From: CAZLBC01 sp964557575
GTDB taxonomy: Bacteria; Planctomycetota; Phycisphaerae; SM23-33
Assembly (NCBI GenBank): GCA_964557575.1
Contig: CAZLBC010000057.1
Location: 1-29,882, forward strand
Length of the DNA: 29,882 bases
Direction: 5' to 3'
The notes under the pieces are model-generated. The model did no database searches and had not been told where the DNA came from. It was given only the letters and a program-made list of their open reading frames with translations. The translations under genes and the position numbers were made by a program. This document shows positions 14,878-23,276 of the stretch, piece by piece (within the stretch, counting starts at the first letter, position 1; each line of letters opens with the position of its first letter).

Positions 14878-15654
14878 ATGATTGCCATAATCAGCGACAT
14901 ACATTCAAACCTGGAGGCCTTCACTACGGTCCTGGAGGACATCCGGTCGCGTGACGTGGAGAAGATTTACTGCCTCGGCGACATCATCGGCTACGGGCCC
15001 GATCCCCGCGAGGCGGTCGATCTGGCCATGGAGACGTGCGAGGCGGCGATCATGGGCAACCACGATTACGCCATCCTCTACGAACCGACGCGGTTCAATA
15101 TCGGTGCGGAAAACGCCGTGTTCTGGACCAGGGATCAGCTCGAGCGGGAAGAAGACCCGGAACTGATCGGGAAGCGGTGGCGATTTCTGGGGAAAAACGA
15201 CGTCACGCTCGAGCTGGACGGGTCGGCATACGGCGTAGAACAACTGTTTTTGTGTCACGGCAGCCCGCGAAAACCCATAAATGAATATCTTTTTTCCGAG
15301 GACGTCCACAACAATCCCACCAAGCTGAGCGCGGCGATGGAACGGTTTACGGGGCTCTGTTTCGTGGGACACACGCACTTGCCCGGGGTATTCACCGAGT
15401 CGCTCGAATTTCAGTCACCCGACGACCTCGCGGGCACGTTCGAGTTCGGGGAAGACCACACAAAGGCAATCGTCAACGTCGGATCGGTGGGCCAGCCGCG
15501 CGACCGGGATTCCCGCTCCTGCTACGTGACGGTGGAACCCGGCAAGGTGGAATTCCACCGGGTCGAGTACGATCTTCAGGTAACGATTGACAAACTTCTG
15601 AACATTCCCCAACTCGACGACAGCCTGGCCACCAGGCTTTCCAGCGGACGGTGA
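14878..15654 (+). CDS. Calcineurin-like metallophosphoesterase (YfcE/MJ0936-type)
   Basis: A 258-residue predicted cytoplasmic phosphoesterase using two metal ions. All core motifs are present: SDIHSN (D7, H9), GDIIGYGPDP (D35), GNHD (60-63), CHGSP and GHTHLP. The N-terminus begins directly at the first catalytic strand (MIAIISDIHSN), which fixes the start at 14878; the reading frame is open much further upstream but overlaps tsaB antisense and shows no conserved sequence. Substrate is unknown; relatives hydrolyse phosphodiesters or phosphoserine. Followed after 60 bases by yidC on the same strand. Confidence 0.9.
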   Translation: MIAIISDIHSNLEAFTTVLEDIRSRDVEKIYCLGDIIGYGPDPREAVDLAMETCEAAIMGNHDYAILYEPTRFNIGAENAVFWTRDQLEREEDPELIGKRWRFLGKNDVTLELDGSAYGVEQLFLCHGSPRKPINEYLFSEDVHNNPTKLSAAMERFTGLCFVGHTHLPGVFTESLEFQSPDDLAGTFEFGEDHTKAIVNVGSVGQPRDRDSRSCYVTVEPGKVEFHRVEYDLQVTIDKLLNIPQLDDSLATRLSSGR

Positions 15655-15714
15655 CGGTGTTCTTTCAGGGGAGCGAACGGCTGCCGTCCCACGGTTTTCA
15701 ACCCGGAGATATCA

Positions 15715-17796
15715 GTGGATAAACAAGGTATTATCACGTTGCTCATCATCGGCGTCGCGGTGGGGCTTTTGTTCTGGACGTGCCGGGGACCGCAGAAAAA
15801 AGACACCGACGACCAGACGGTGGCGGGCGCGCCGCTGTCCGGCGTGGAAAATGATTTCAACTGGCGGGTCTACGCGGCGGATTACGTCGAGGGCCGACCC
15901 GCGCGCCTCGGCTCGCTCGATCCCGCCAGCGGGTACACGATGCAGATCGATGTCTGCCCCCGGGGCGCCTCGATCGATCGCATACTGCTCAACGGGCACT
16001 TCGAAACCGTCGCGGACAAGGCCGCCTTCGACGAGTGCAACGGAAATGTGGCGGACTACCTCCAACGGGTGAAAACCGAGGAAGACCTGGAGGGGTTCTA
16101 CTCGCTCGTTGAACCGGTGGGTGAATTTCGGGACCAGCGAACCCTGGCCACCGAGCGGTTCAGGATCGCCCGTTTCATGGCGACGGCAGAGGAAAAAAGC
16201 CGGAAGGAAATCGTCTGCAACGACTTCCCCGGCATCCGCAACTGGGAGCGCGTCGCGGAGAAAGGCGGCGACCGGGACGAAAACGGCACGCTGCGGGCGG
16301 TGACCTACCGGTTCTCTTTCTTCGGCACCGGCGAATCGACCGGCGAGAAACTCACCCTGCTGAAAACCTACACCATAGACCGGAAAAGCTACTCGCTGCA
16401 GGTGGAAACCAGGATCGTCAACCACACGCAGGAAAAGCTTTTTGTCGACCTCCAGACGGCGGGGCCGGCCGGCATGATCCGCGAGGGCACCCGGCGGGAC
16501 ACGCGATACGTCGCCGTCGGCCGGCAGAACGAGGGCCAGATCGAACCCGACCTGACCAACGACCGGGGGGATCTCGAAGATGCCGTTCCGGGAACGGTCG
16601 AAGAGCTCGGCGCGGGGGCGGACACCGCGACTCCCGTCGTCTGGGTCGGGACAATCAACAAGTATTTCGGCGCGTTCGTGTATCTGCAGCCGGAGGGGGA
16701 AGACCAGTTGTCCGCCGCCCGGCTCAAGCCGGAGTATTTCCTGGAGGCGGTGATGCGCGGCACGGCGGACAAGGCCTGGAAACCCCTGGTGGTCACCCGG
16801 GATACGCCGCTGCCCGCCGGCGGCGCGTCCGCGTTCAGGATCGATTTCTTTGCCGGTCCCAAGAGCAGAAAAATCTTCAACGACAGCCCGCTGTACTCCC
16901 GGCTCCGGTACGTGGACACCGTCAGCACCCGCGGCTGCTTCTGCGCGTGGGACTGGCTCCGGGAAGGGTTGATGTGGGTGCTGGGGATCTTCTCGACCCA
17001 CCTGTTCTTCGGGAACTACGGCCTCGCGATCATCCTCCTGGTGGCCGTCGTGCGGACCATCCTCCATCCCCTCGCCAAGAAGGGCCAGGTCAACATGGCC
17101 AAGACCCAGAAGCGGATGGCCGTGCTGAAACCCGAGATGGAGAAGATCAAGAAGAAATACGCCAACGACAAGCAGACGTTGAACCGGGAAATGATGAAGG
17201 TATACAAGCAACACGGGAACCCGATGACCGGCATGATGCTGGGCTGCCTGCCCATGCTCCTGCAGATGCCGATCTGGATCGCCCTCTTTACCGGTCTGAA
17301 TTCAAACGTCGCGCTGCGCCACGAGGGCCTGCTGCCGGTGTGGCTGACGGACCTGTCGGCCCCCGACCTCCTCGTCGACTTCGCCACCAGCTTTCACGTT
17401 CCCCTGATCTCGTCGCTCATGGGACCGATAGCGGGTTTCAACCTTCTGCCGATCCTGCTCTGCGCCGCCATGTACCTTCAGTCGAAGTACGGCGCCCAGG
17501 CACAGGCTTCCCAGGCCGCCGCGACACCCGAGCAGGCCTCCCAGCAGAAGATGATGCGCATCATGCTGCCGGTGATGATGCTGGTATTCTTCTACAACGC
17601 GCCCGCGGGGCTCACCCTGTACATCATGGCCTCCACCACCGTCGGCCTGATCGAATCGCGGTACATCAGGAAACACCTGCGGGAAGAAGAAGAGCAGGCG
17701 GCCGCCACGGAGACGGTGGTCAAGGTCTCGGGCAAGGGCCCCCGGGGGAGCCGGCCGAAAAAGCCCAAGGGACCCTTCTGGGTCAAGCGACAGTAA
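15715..17796 (+). CDS. yidC: Membrane protein insertase YidC
   Basis: Inserts and folds inner-membrane proteins, alone or with SecYEG. The GTG start at 15715 has GGAG six bases upstream. A first membrane segment (residues about 5-21) is followed by a large periplasmic beta-rich domain (about 45-400) as in Gram-negative YidC, then the 60KD_IMP core with segments around 418-450, a cytoplasmic coiled-coil hairpin rich in lysine (about 455-500), and four further segments to about 650. The groove arginine is R447 in VVRTILHPLAKK. MLQMPIWIALFTGL and GLTLYIMASTTVG are typical. The basic C-terminal tail (KKPKGPFWVKRQ) may contact ribosomes. At 693 residues it is larger than E. coli YidC (548). The canonical rnpA/rpmH neighbours are absent. 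Confidence 0.96.
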   Translation: MDKQGIITLLIIGVAVGLLFWTCRGPQKKDTDDQTVAGAPLSGVENDFNWRVYAADYVEGRPARLGSLDPASGYTMQIDVCPRGASIDRILLNGHFETVADKAAFDECNGNVADYLQRVKTEEDLEGFYSLVEPVGEFRDQRTLATERFRIARFMATAEEKSRKEIVCNDFPGIRNWERVAEKGGDRDENGTLRAVTYRFSFFGTGESTGEKLTLLKTYTIDRKSYSLQVETRIVNHTQEKLFVDLQTAGPAGMIREGTRRDTRYVAVGRQNEGQIEPDLTNDRGDLEDAVPGTVEELGAGADTATPVVWVGTINKYFGAFVYLQPEGEDQLSAARLKPEYFLEAVMRGTADKAWKPLVVTRDTPLPAGGASAFRIDFFAGPKSRKIFNDSPLYSRLRYVDTVSTRGCFCAWDWLREGLMWVLGIFSTHLFFGNYGLAIILLVAVVRTILHPLAKKGQVNMAKTQKRMAVLKPEMEKIKKKYANDKQTLNREMMKVYKQHGNPMTGMMLGCLPMLLQMPIWIALFTGLNSNVALRHEGLLPVWLTDLSAPDLLVDFATSFHVPLISSLMGPIAGFNLLPILLCAAMYLQSKYGAQAQASQAAATPEQASQQKMMRIMLPVMMLVFFYNAPAGLTLYIMASTTVGLIESRYIRKHLREEEEQAAATETVVKVSGKGPRGSRPKKPKGPFWVKRQ

Positions 17797-17869
17797 CCGG
17801 ACACACTGCACATCGGCCGCGGCCGAGACGGTGGTACGGCCGCCGGCAACACACAGGCGCCGGATTGGC

Positions 17870-18685
17870 ATGGGTATAGGTGCGATAACAGGACGCTGTT
17901 TTTGCGCGGCCCGCGACACCCTCGCGCGGGGACTGCTGAAGATCGGGGTCACCCCCAACGCGCTGACGTTCACCGGTCTGGTCTTTACGGCCGCGGCCGG
18001 CGTGATGCTCGCGGTGGCGATCCGCCTGTCGGGCGGCAACGGTGTCGGGTTTGACTGGTGGGGCCGGGCCCACGGGTACTTCGGCCTCGCGGCGGCCCTG
18101 CTGATCGCGTCCAACGCCTGCGACATGCTCGACGGCGCAGTCGCCAGGATCGGCAACCGCTCCTCCGCCTTCGGTGGTTTCCTTGACAGCAGTTTCGACC
18201 GCCTGGCCGATTTTTTCATGTGGACCGGGCCGGCGGTCGGCTACGCGCTGCTGGAGAAACCCAATCTCACGTTCATCCTCCTCTGCCTGGTCGCCAACCT
18301 CAACTGCTTCATGATCTCCTACACCAAGTGCCGCGCCGAGGATTTCATCGACCGGTGCGCGGTGGGGTTCTGGCGCCGCGGCGAGCGGTGCGCGGCAGTG
18401 CTGATCGCGACGCTCGCGTGCAACCCGTCGATGGCGGCGGTCATGATTGCCCTCAGCGGGCCGTTTACCTGGTTCAGAAGGATCGCCTACACGCGGTCGG
18501 CCATGCGGTCAGCCGCCCACGCCGACCCCCGGGACGGCTCCCTCCTCGAACGGATCCAGCCCTGGCGCTGGCCGCGGACGACGCTGCCCTGGGACGCGGC
18601 GGTCATCGGAAACATCTCTCTGCTGCTTTTTCTGCGCGTCGATCCGGCCGAATGGGACTTGCTGGGATCGCTGGTCGCCGGTTAG
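17870..18685 (+). CDS. CDP-alcohol phosphatidyltransferase family membrane protein
   Basis: Transfers a phosphatidyl or related phospho-alcohol group from a CDP-alcohol to an acceptor during phospholipid synthesis at the inner membrane. The full signature D-x2-DG-x2-AR-x8-G-x3-D-x3-D is present: D85, D88, G89, A92, R93, G102, D106 and D110. About six hydrophobic segments fit the family fold. The specific product cannot be decided: phosphatidylglycerophosphate, phosphatidylinositol-phosphate type and archaetidyl-type enzymes share this motif. The start is the ATG at 17870 (271 residues); an upstream GTG at 17831 is possible. A C-terminal loop of about 40 residues (ending PWRWPRTTLPWD) precedes a last hydrophobic segment. 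Confidence 0.88.
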   Translation: MGIGAITGRCFCAARDTLARGLLKIGVTPNALTFTGLVFTAAAGVMLAVAIRLSGGNGVGFDWWGRAHGYFGLAAALLIASNACDMLDGAVARIGNRSSAFGGFLDSSFDRLADFFMWTGPAVGYALLEKPNLTFILLCLVANLNCFMISYTKCRAEDFIDRCAVGFWRRGERCAAVLIATLACNPSMAAVMIALSGPFTWFRRIAYTRSAMRSAAHADPRDGSLLERIQPWRWPRTTLPWDAAVIGNISLLLFLRVDPAEWDLLGSLVAG

Positions 18686-18702
18686 ACGGTAATCGTCTGC
18701 CC

Positions 18703-18718
18703 GGGGATATTTCCCCGT
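18703..18718 (+). terminator. Small hairpin after the CDP-alcohol transferase gene
   Basis: The sequence CGGGGATATTTCCCCG can form a short stem soon after the stop codon at 18685. It is followed by only TTAA rather than a proper T-run, so termination is uncertain. Confidence 0.3.
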
Positions 18719-18786
18719 TAACCGTGTGGGCAGCAATTCTATAGCCTGTCATGAATCTAAAATCGGATGCGCGAGTCTACGTCCCG

Positions 18787-19356
18787 CTTCGCTCCCCTTA
18801 AAACGCACGAGTAGTGCAGTGCGCATGCATAGAACCGGTTTCACAACCTCGATTTTGGCTGCAAGCGGTGTTTTGCCGCCTGGCGTCGTCACGAAAACTC
18901 GACATATTTCCTCAATATGCCATCGTTTCCGCTCCTCGCCAGACCGAAAACATGTCGCGCTTTCGCCTGCAAAGCAGATTATGAAACCGGTTCTCGCGTG
19001 TGCGGAAACGTGTATGCATGCCGTGCACTCTACTGATGCAATGATGATCACTGTTCATCGTAATGGTTTCAGTCTCTGCCGATTAATCGACCGACCCTCC
19101 GGCGTTCGCGGAGCAAAATGGATACCGCTCGCGGATGCGGTTTTTTGCGTTACAACATGCTTGGTGTTCCGGCAGGTCACCCGCTCTTGATGGGATGAGG
19201 TGCCGCGATTGAATACACCGTCAGCACATGACCGACGGAGCGAGCGGTCGCCGGGCGGTAGACCGGCCGCCTGCAGACCGGCGCGCTGTGATGAGCCACC
19301 ATCGTTGAAACGCAGGGCGACGGGTGACCCCAGTAGTTTTTTCTTTGTTGTTTCTA
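18787..19356 (+). mobile_element. Dispersed element copy C (plus orientation, degenerate)
   Basis: Aligns with copy B in several blocks: TTAAAACGC...GCGCATG (18797-18829), ATGATCAC (19043-19050), the bulged stem with T-run (19124-19146) and an 86-base block at 19200-19285 that differs from B 13263-13348 at about four positions. The tail follows B through GGGCGACG to the TTTTTTCTTTGTTGTTTC stretch. It contains about 180 extra bases (around 18840-19040) absent from B. The left-end GGGGTCGG motif, the 14-bp hairpin and the GGTACC right end are missing, so this is an older or truncated copy. It fills the gap between convergent genes. Confidence 0.65.
19124..19146 (+). terminator. Bulged stem with T-run inside element C
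   Basis: ACCGCTC-GCG-GA-T-GCGGT pairs with a single bulged T and runs into six Ts. It is the counterpart of 13188-13210, with the base pair next to the bulge preserved although the sequence differs. Confidence 0.45.
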
Positions 19357-19370
19357 GAAATGGGTTGGAG

Positions 19371-20765
19371 TCATTGTTGTTTCACCGGCCGGCCGGTCAG
19401 GGCCAGTTCCATCGCGCCGGTGATCTCCACCTCAACGTATTCCCCGGCCGTCTCCTCGGAACCGTAAAACAGGACGATGTGGTTCGCCGCGGTCCTGCCG
19501 GCCATCTGCGTGGCGTCGGGGGTCGGCGGCCGGTCCTGCCGGTCGTACCGGGGACTCGGCCCCTCGACGTAGACTGTGTAACGTTTCCCGATGCAGGACC
19601 GGTGGCACGCGAGGCCGACCTCCTTCTGAACGGTCAGCAATTCGTTGTTCCGGCGTTTCTTGACCGCTTCGGTGACGTCGTCCCGGAATCGCTTCGCGGC
19701 CGCCGTGCCGGGACGCGGGGAATACTTGAATATGAACGAGTTTTTGAAACCGCTCCGGCGGATCAGGTCGATCGACTGTAAGTGGTCCTCCTCCGTTTCG
19801 CCGGGAAAGCCGGTGATAAAATCCCCCGCGATGGTCACGCCGGGAACGATGCCCCGGGCGGTATCGACGAGGGCGTCGTAGTCGGCCCGGGTGTACCCGC
19901 GGTTCATCGCCTTCAGGATCCGGTCGGACCCCGACTGGGGAGGACAGTGGATGTAGGGGCCGAGGGGATCCAGATCCCGCATGGCGACCAGGACGTCCCG
20001 GTCGAAACCGACCGGGTGGCTGGTGATGAAGTCGAGCCTTCTCAGTCCCCGGACGCCGGCAAGCATGCCCAGCAGATCGGCGAACGCGGTCGTTGTCCGG
20101 CCCCGGTGGCGGTAATTGTTGACCCGCTGCCCGAGCAGGGTGAGGTAATCGCAGCCGGCATCCACGAGCTTCCGCGCCTCGTCCAGCACCGATGCCGGTG
20201 TCCTGCTGATCTCCGGTCCCCGGACGAAAGGAACGATGCAGTAGCTGCAGAAACGGTCGCAGCCCCGCACGATGCGCAGGTAGGCGTGCCGGGACGAGGG
20301 GGGCACCCGGCCCGCATCGAGTTGCTCGAGCCCCTTCCCGGCCCCGCCGTCCGCCGGCGCGGTTCGCGGCGGATTCAGGCGCACCGCCCCGTCCGCGGCG
20401 GCCGCCGCTTCGATGATGTCGGGCAGCTCGTGAATTCTCCCGGGCGCGCAGACGAAATCGACCGCTTCAAACCGGCCCCGGAGTTTCCGACCGAGCCGCT
20501 GGGCCATGCAGCCGATCACGCCCACCATCACGGCGCGCGGGGGCGTTGCGGCGGCCAGGACCGCCTTGCGCCGGGCATCGCGGCCCAGGCGCGAAAAGAC
20601 CTTCTGCTCGGCGTGGGCGCGAACCGAGCAGGTGTTGTAGACGATCACGTCGGCCTCGTCCCGGTCCGCGGTCGGTTCAAAGCCTCTCCCGCGGAGCAGG
20701 TCCCCGGCCAGCTCGCTGTCGAGCCGGTTCATCTGGCAGCCGAATGTCTCGATATACACCTTCAT
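19371..20765 (-). CDS. miaB: tRNA-2-methylthio-N6-dimethylallyladenosine synthase MiaB
   Basis: Radical-SAM methylthiotransferase acting on i6A37 of tRNAs. The N-terminal UPF0004 domain has its three cluster cysteines (C10 in ETFGCQMN, C46 in NTCSVR, C86 in GCMAQR). The radical SAM domain has CDRFCSYC (C169, C173, C176). GDFITGFPGETEEDH and SPRPGTAA are typical, and a C-terminal TRAM domain follows (about 395-464). The start MKVYIETF (464 residues) matches family N-termini; an ATG nine codons earlier (20792) is possible, and neither has a good ribosome site. Linker residues 130-158 are proline/glycine-rich and variable. It is the last gene of the PQQ-purH-SPOR-miaB operon. Confidence 0.95.
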   Translation of the reverse strand: MKVYIETFGCQMNRLDSELAGDLLRGRGFEPTADRDEADVIVYNTCSVRAHAEQKVFSRLGRDARRKAVLAAATPPRAVMVGVIGCMAQRLGRKLRGRFEAVDFVCAPGRIHELPDIIEAAAAADGAVRLNPPRTAPADGGAGKGLEQLDAGRVPPSSRHAYLRIVRGCDRFCSYCIVPFVRGPEISRTPASVLDEARKLVDAGCDYLTLLGQRVNNYRHRGRTTTAFADLLGMLAGVRGLRRLDFITSHPVGFDRDVLVAMRDLDPLGPYIHCPPQSGSDRILKAMNRGYTRADYDALVDTARGIVPGVTIAGDFITGFPGETEEDHLQSIDLIRRSGFKNSFIFKYSPRPGTAAAKRFRDDVTEAVKKRRNNELLTVQKEVGLACHRSCIGKRYTVYVEGPSPRYDRQDRPPTPDATQMAGRTAANHIVLFYGSEETAGEYVEVEITGAMELALTGRPVKQQ

Positions 20766-20808
20766 GGGGAGATGGACGGCGGGCGGGATCATCCAGGAAC
20801 GCCGCTGA

Positions 20809-21630
20809 CTAGCGGGTGACCTTCAGGAAGGCGTCCGATTGTATCTTCTCGACCGCGGGCAGGTAGCTCGCCGCCGCGGCGTATGTGTCCCAGCGGCCGA
20901 CGAGAAGCAGGTAGACCAGTTGGTTCGCCGAGCGCAATTCGGGCCGGACGTTCACCGCGAACCCGGCTTCACGGAACCGGCCGGCCCCCGCTTCGGCCCC
21001 CCGCTGCTCCCGGTAGGCCCCGACCTGGATCGTCCAGGCCCGCCCCGGGACCCTCTTTTTGCCCCGCGCTGCAAGCGGGGAACCGGGAAAATAGTACACC
21101 AGCCGGTTGAAGTATTTCGCGCCCTCCTTCCACGAGCCCCGGCGCTGCATGATGCATCCCAGACGATAATAGGCATGGTCGCAGGGTTTTTGCTCGGGAG
21201 GATTTTCCCGGATCACCTCTTCGAGGAGCTTGGCGGCGTCCTCCAGCTCGCCCTGCCGGTACCGGACCTCGGCGAGGGCGTCGGCCGCCTTGATGCGCAG
21301 GCGGTCGAAGTACACCGCGTCGTACACGACCCGCAGGTCCTGCGCGGCTTCGTTCGGCTTGCCGGTCCTCAGCCGGGTCAGACCGCGGAGGTAGCGGGCC
21401 TGCAGCGTTCCGTACCCGTGGTCTTCCGCGACGATGACCGCATTGACGTGCCTGAGCGTTTCCGCGTCCCGCCCCGCCCGGTACGCCGCGAGCGCCTTGT
21501 CCAGCCGGTCCTGGGTCTGGGGGCTTATCGTGTTCGGTTCCCGGCATCCGGCGATGACACCGGCAGACGCCAGGATGATCGAAAGGATTTTGCGGCGGCT
21601 TGTGTACACGTCGCGAATAATACGCCTCAA
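20809..21630 (-). CDS. SPOR-domain lipoprotein with TPR-like repeats
   Basis: A 273-residue protein with a lipobox VIAGC after an n-region rich in arginine. Residues about 40-190 are TPR-like helices (ALAAYRAGRDAETLRHV, AARYLRGLTRLRTGKPNEAA-like spacing, YYRLGCIMQRRGSW). A C-terminal SPOR domain (about 199-273, AWTIQVGAYREQRGAEA) predicts binding to peptidoglycan stripped of stem peptides, often at division sites. The TTG start overlaps the purH stop (TTGA), implying translational coupling; a GTG at 21609 is an alternative that still keeps the signal peptide. The role is inferred from domains only. Confidence 0.82.
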   Translation of the reverse strand: MRRIIRDVYTSRRKILSIILASAGVIAGCREPNTISPQTQDRLDKALAAYRAGRDAETLRHVNAVIVAEDHGYGTLQARYLRGLTRLRTGKPNEAAQDLRVVYDAVYFDRLRIKAADALAEVRYRQGELEDAAKLLEEVIRENPPEQKPCDHAYYRLGCIMQRRGSWKEGAKYFNRLVYYFPGSPLAARGKKRVPGRAWTIQVGAYREQRGAEAGAGRFREAGFAVNVRPELRSANQLVYLLLVGRWDTYAAAASYLPAVEKIQSDAFLKVTR

Positions 21631-23276
21631 TGATTGAAGTGTCGGGTACCGGTCAATATCATTGCCAGGCCCAGTTCGTCGGCCCGGGCGATGACCTCGC
21701 CGTCGCGCTTGGCGCCCCCCGGCTGGATCACACCCGCCGCCCCGGCCTCGGCGGCCCGGTCAAGGCTGTCGGGAAACGGCAGGAAGGCGTCTGACGCCAT
21801 GACGCAGCCGGCGGTGTCGTAATCGCCGCCGGCCCCGCCGTAATTGCGGGCTATCTGCATCGACAGCCGGGCCGAATTCACCCGGCTCATCTGGCCGGCC
21901 CCCGCGCCCAGCAGCGCGAGTTGGCGAGCCAGGACGATGGCGTTGGACTTGACGTGCTTGCATACCAGCCAGGCGAACCGCATGTCGGCTTCGAGCGTCT
22001 CGTCGGGGGTGCGTTTCGTAACGCAGCGCCATTCCCCGGCGTTGATCCCGACCCGGTCGCGGTCCTGGACCAGCAGTCCGCCGACCACGTGCTTGACGGC
22101 TTTTTCCGGACTCGCGCCCGTGTCGAAGGGACCGATCTCGAGCAGCCGGACGTTCGCGCCCCATCCCTCGCGGGCGCCGATCACCTCTACCGCCCCGTCC
22201 TCGAACGACGGCGCCAGGACGATTTCGGCAAAGAAGCCGCCGGCACCCGCGTCCTTGCCCCAGCGCCCGTAAGTTTCCGCGATCGCCTCCGCCAGCGCCG
22301 TCGTCACCGGGCGGTTGACGGCGATGATGCCGCCCATGCAGGCATCCACGTCGCCGAAGTACGCCTTGCGGTAGGCCTCCACGAGGTCTTCGTCGACGGC
22401 AACGCCCGCCGGGTTGGCGTGCTTGATAATCGCGACCGCCGGCCGATCGAACTCCTTCACGAGTTCCAGGGCCCCGTTGGCGTCGAAGTAGTTGTTGTAC
22501 GAGAGAGGTTTCCCCCCGAGCATCTTCGCGCGGCCGATACAGGGTTCGCGCTCGGCATCCGCATTCACGTAAAAGGCCGCCTGCTGGTGGGGGTTTTCCC
22601 CGTACCGCAGCAGGTCGCCGGCCCGGGTGTACGAGAGGGTCAGCCGGCGGGGAAACGCATCCTCGAAACAGCCGGCGAGATAGGCGGCGATCTGCGCATC
22701 GTACCGCGCGGTCAGGCTGAAGGCGGCCAGCGCGAACTCCCGGCGGGTGGCGGAGGAAATCCCGCCGCTGCCGGAGAGCTCCTCGATCACCCGCGCGTAC
22801 TGGGAACGGTCCGTCACGACGGTTACGTACCGGTGGTTCTTGGCGGCCGAGCGGACCATCGACGGCCCGCCGATATCGATCATCTCCACCGCGTCCGCCA
22901 TCGTGCACCCCTCGCGGGCGATGGCGTCGCGGAACGGGTAGAGGGAGACGCAGACCAGGTCGACCGGTTCGATTTCGTGCTGTTCCATGTCGGCCTGGTG
23001 CTCCGGATCATCGCGCAGCGCCAGGATCCCGCCGTGGACTTTCGGGTGCAGGGTCACGACCCGGTGGCCGAGCATCTCCGGAAACCCGGTCCATTCCCGG
23101 ACCTGCCTGACGGGGATACCCGCCGCCTCGACCGCGCGGGCGGTGCCGCCGGAGGAAATGATTTCCACGCCCGCGTCGTTCAGGCCCGCGCAGAATTCCT
23201 CGATGCCCGTTTTGTCGAACACGCTGACCAGCGCGCGTTTGATGGTTACGGTGCCGCCGATCGCCGCGCCGTTCAC
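21627..23276 (-). CDS. purH: Bifunctional AICAR formyltransferase / IMP cyclohydrolase
   Basis: Catalyses the last two steps of de novo IMP synthesis: formyl transfer from 10-formyl-tetrahydrofolate to AICAR, then cyclisation. At 549 residues it has full length. The N-terminal MGS-like cyclohydrolase domain (about 12-150) has SSGGTARAVEAAG and TLHPKVHGGIL; the AICAR transformylase domain has LRYGENPHQQAAFY, LSYNNYFDANGALEL and the catalytic region IIKHANPAGVA. The GTG start at 23276 has GGAG nine bases upstream and overlaps the stop of the PQQ-repeat gene (GTGA). The C-terminus GTRHFNH is the usual PurH ending. Confidence 0.97.
   Translation of the reverse strand: MNGAAIGGTVTIKRALVSVFDKTGIEEFCAGLNDAGVEIISSGGTARAVEAAGIPVRQVREWTGFPEMLGHRVVTLHPKVHGGILALRDDPEHQADMEQHEIEPVDLVCVSLYPFRDAIAREGCTMADAVEMIDIGGPSMVRSAAKNHRYVTVVTDRSQYARVIEELSGSGGISSATRREFALAAFSLTARYDAQIAAYLAGCFEDAFPRRLTLSYTRAGDLLRYGENPHQQAAFYVNADAEREPCIGRAKMLGGKPLSYNNYFDANGALELVKEFDRPAVAIIKHANPAGVAVDEDLVEAYRKAYFGDVDACMGGIIAVNRPVTTALAEAIAETYGRWGKDAGAGGFFAEIVLAPSFEDGAVEVIGAREGWGANVRLLEIGPFDTGASPEKAVKHVVGGLLVQDRDRVGINAGEWRCVTKRTPDETLEADMRFAWLVCKHVKSNAIVLARQLALLGAGAGQMSRVNSARLSMQIARNYGGAGGDYDTAGCVMASDAFLPFPDSLDRAAEAGAAGVIQPGGAKRDGEVIARADELGLAMILTGTRHFNH

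Noticed and set aside
15712..17214. Long - strand reading frame opposite yidC
   Set aside because: Antisense to a clear YidC and without recognisable domains.
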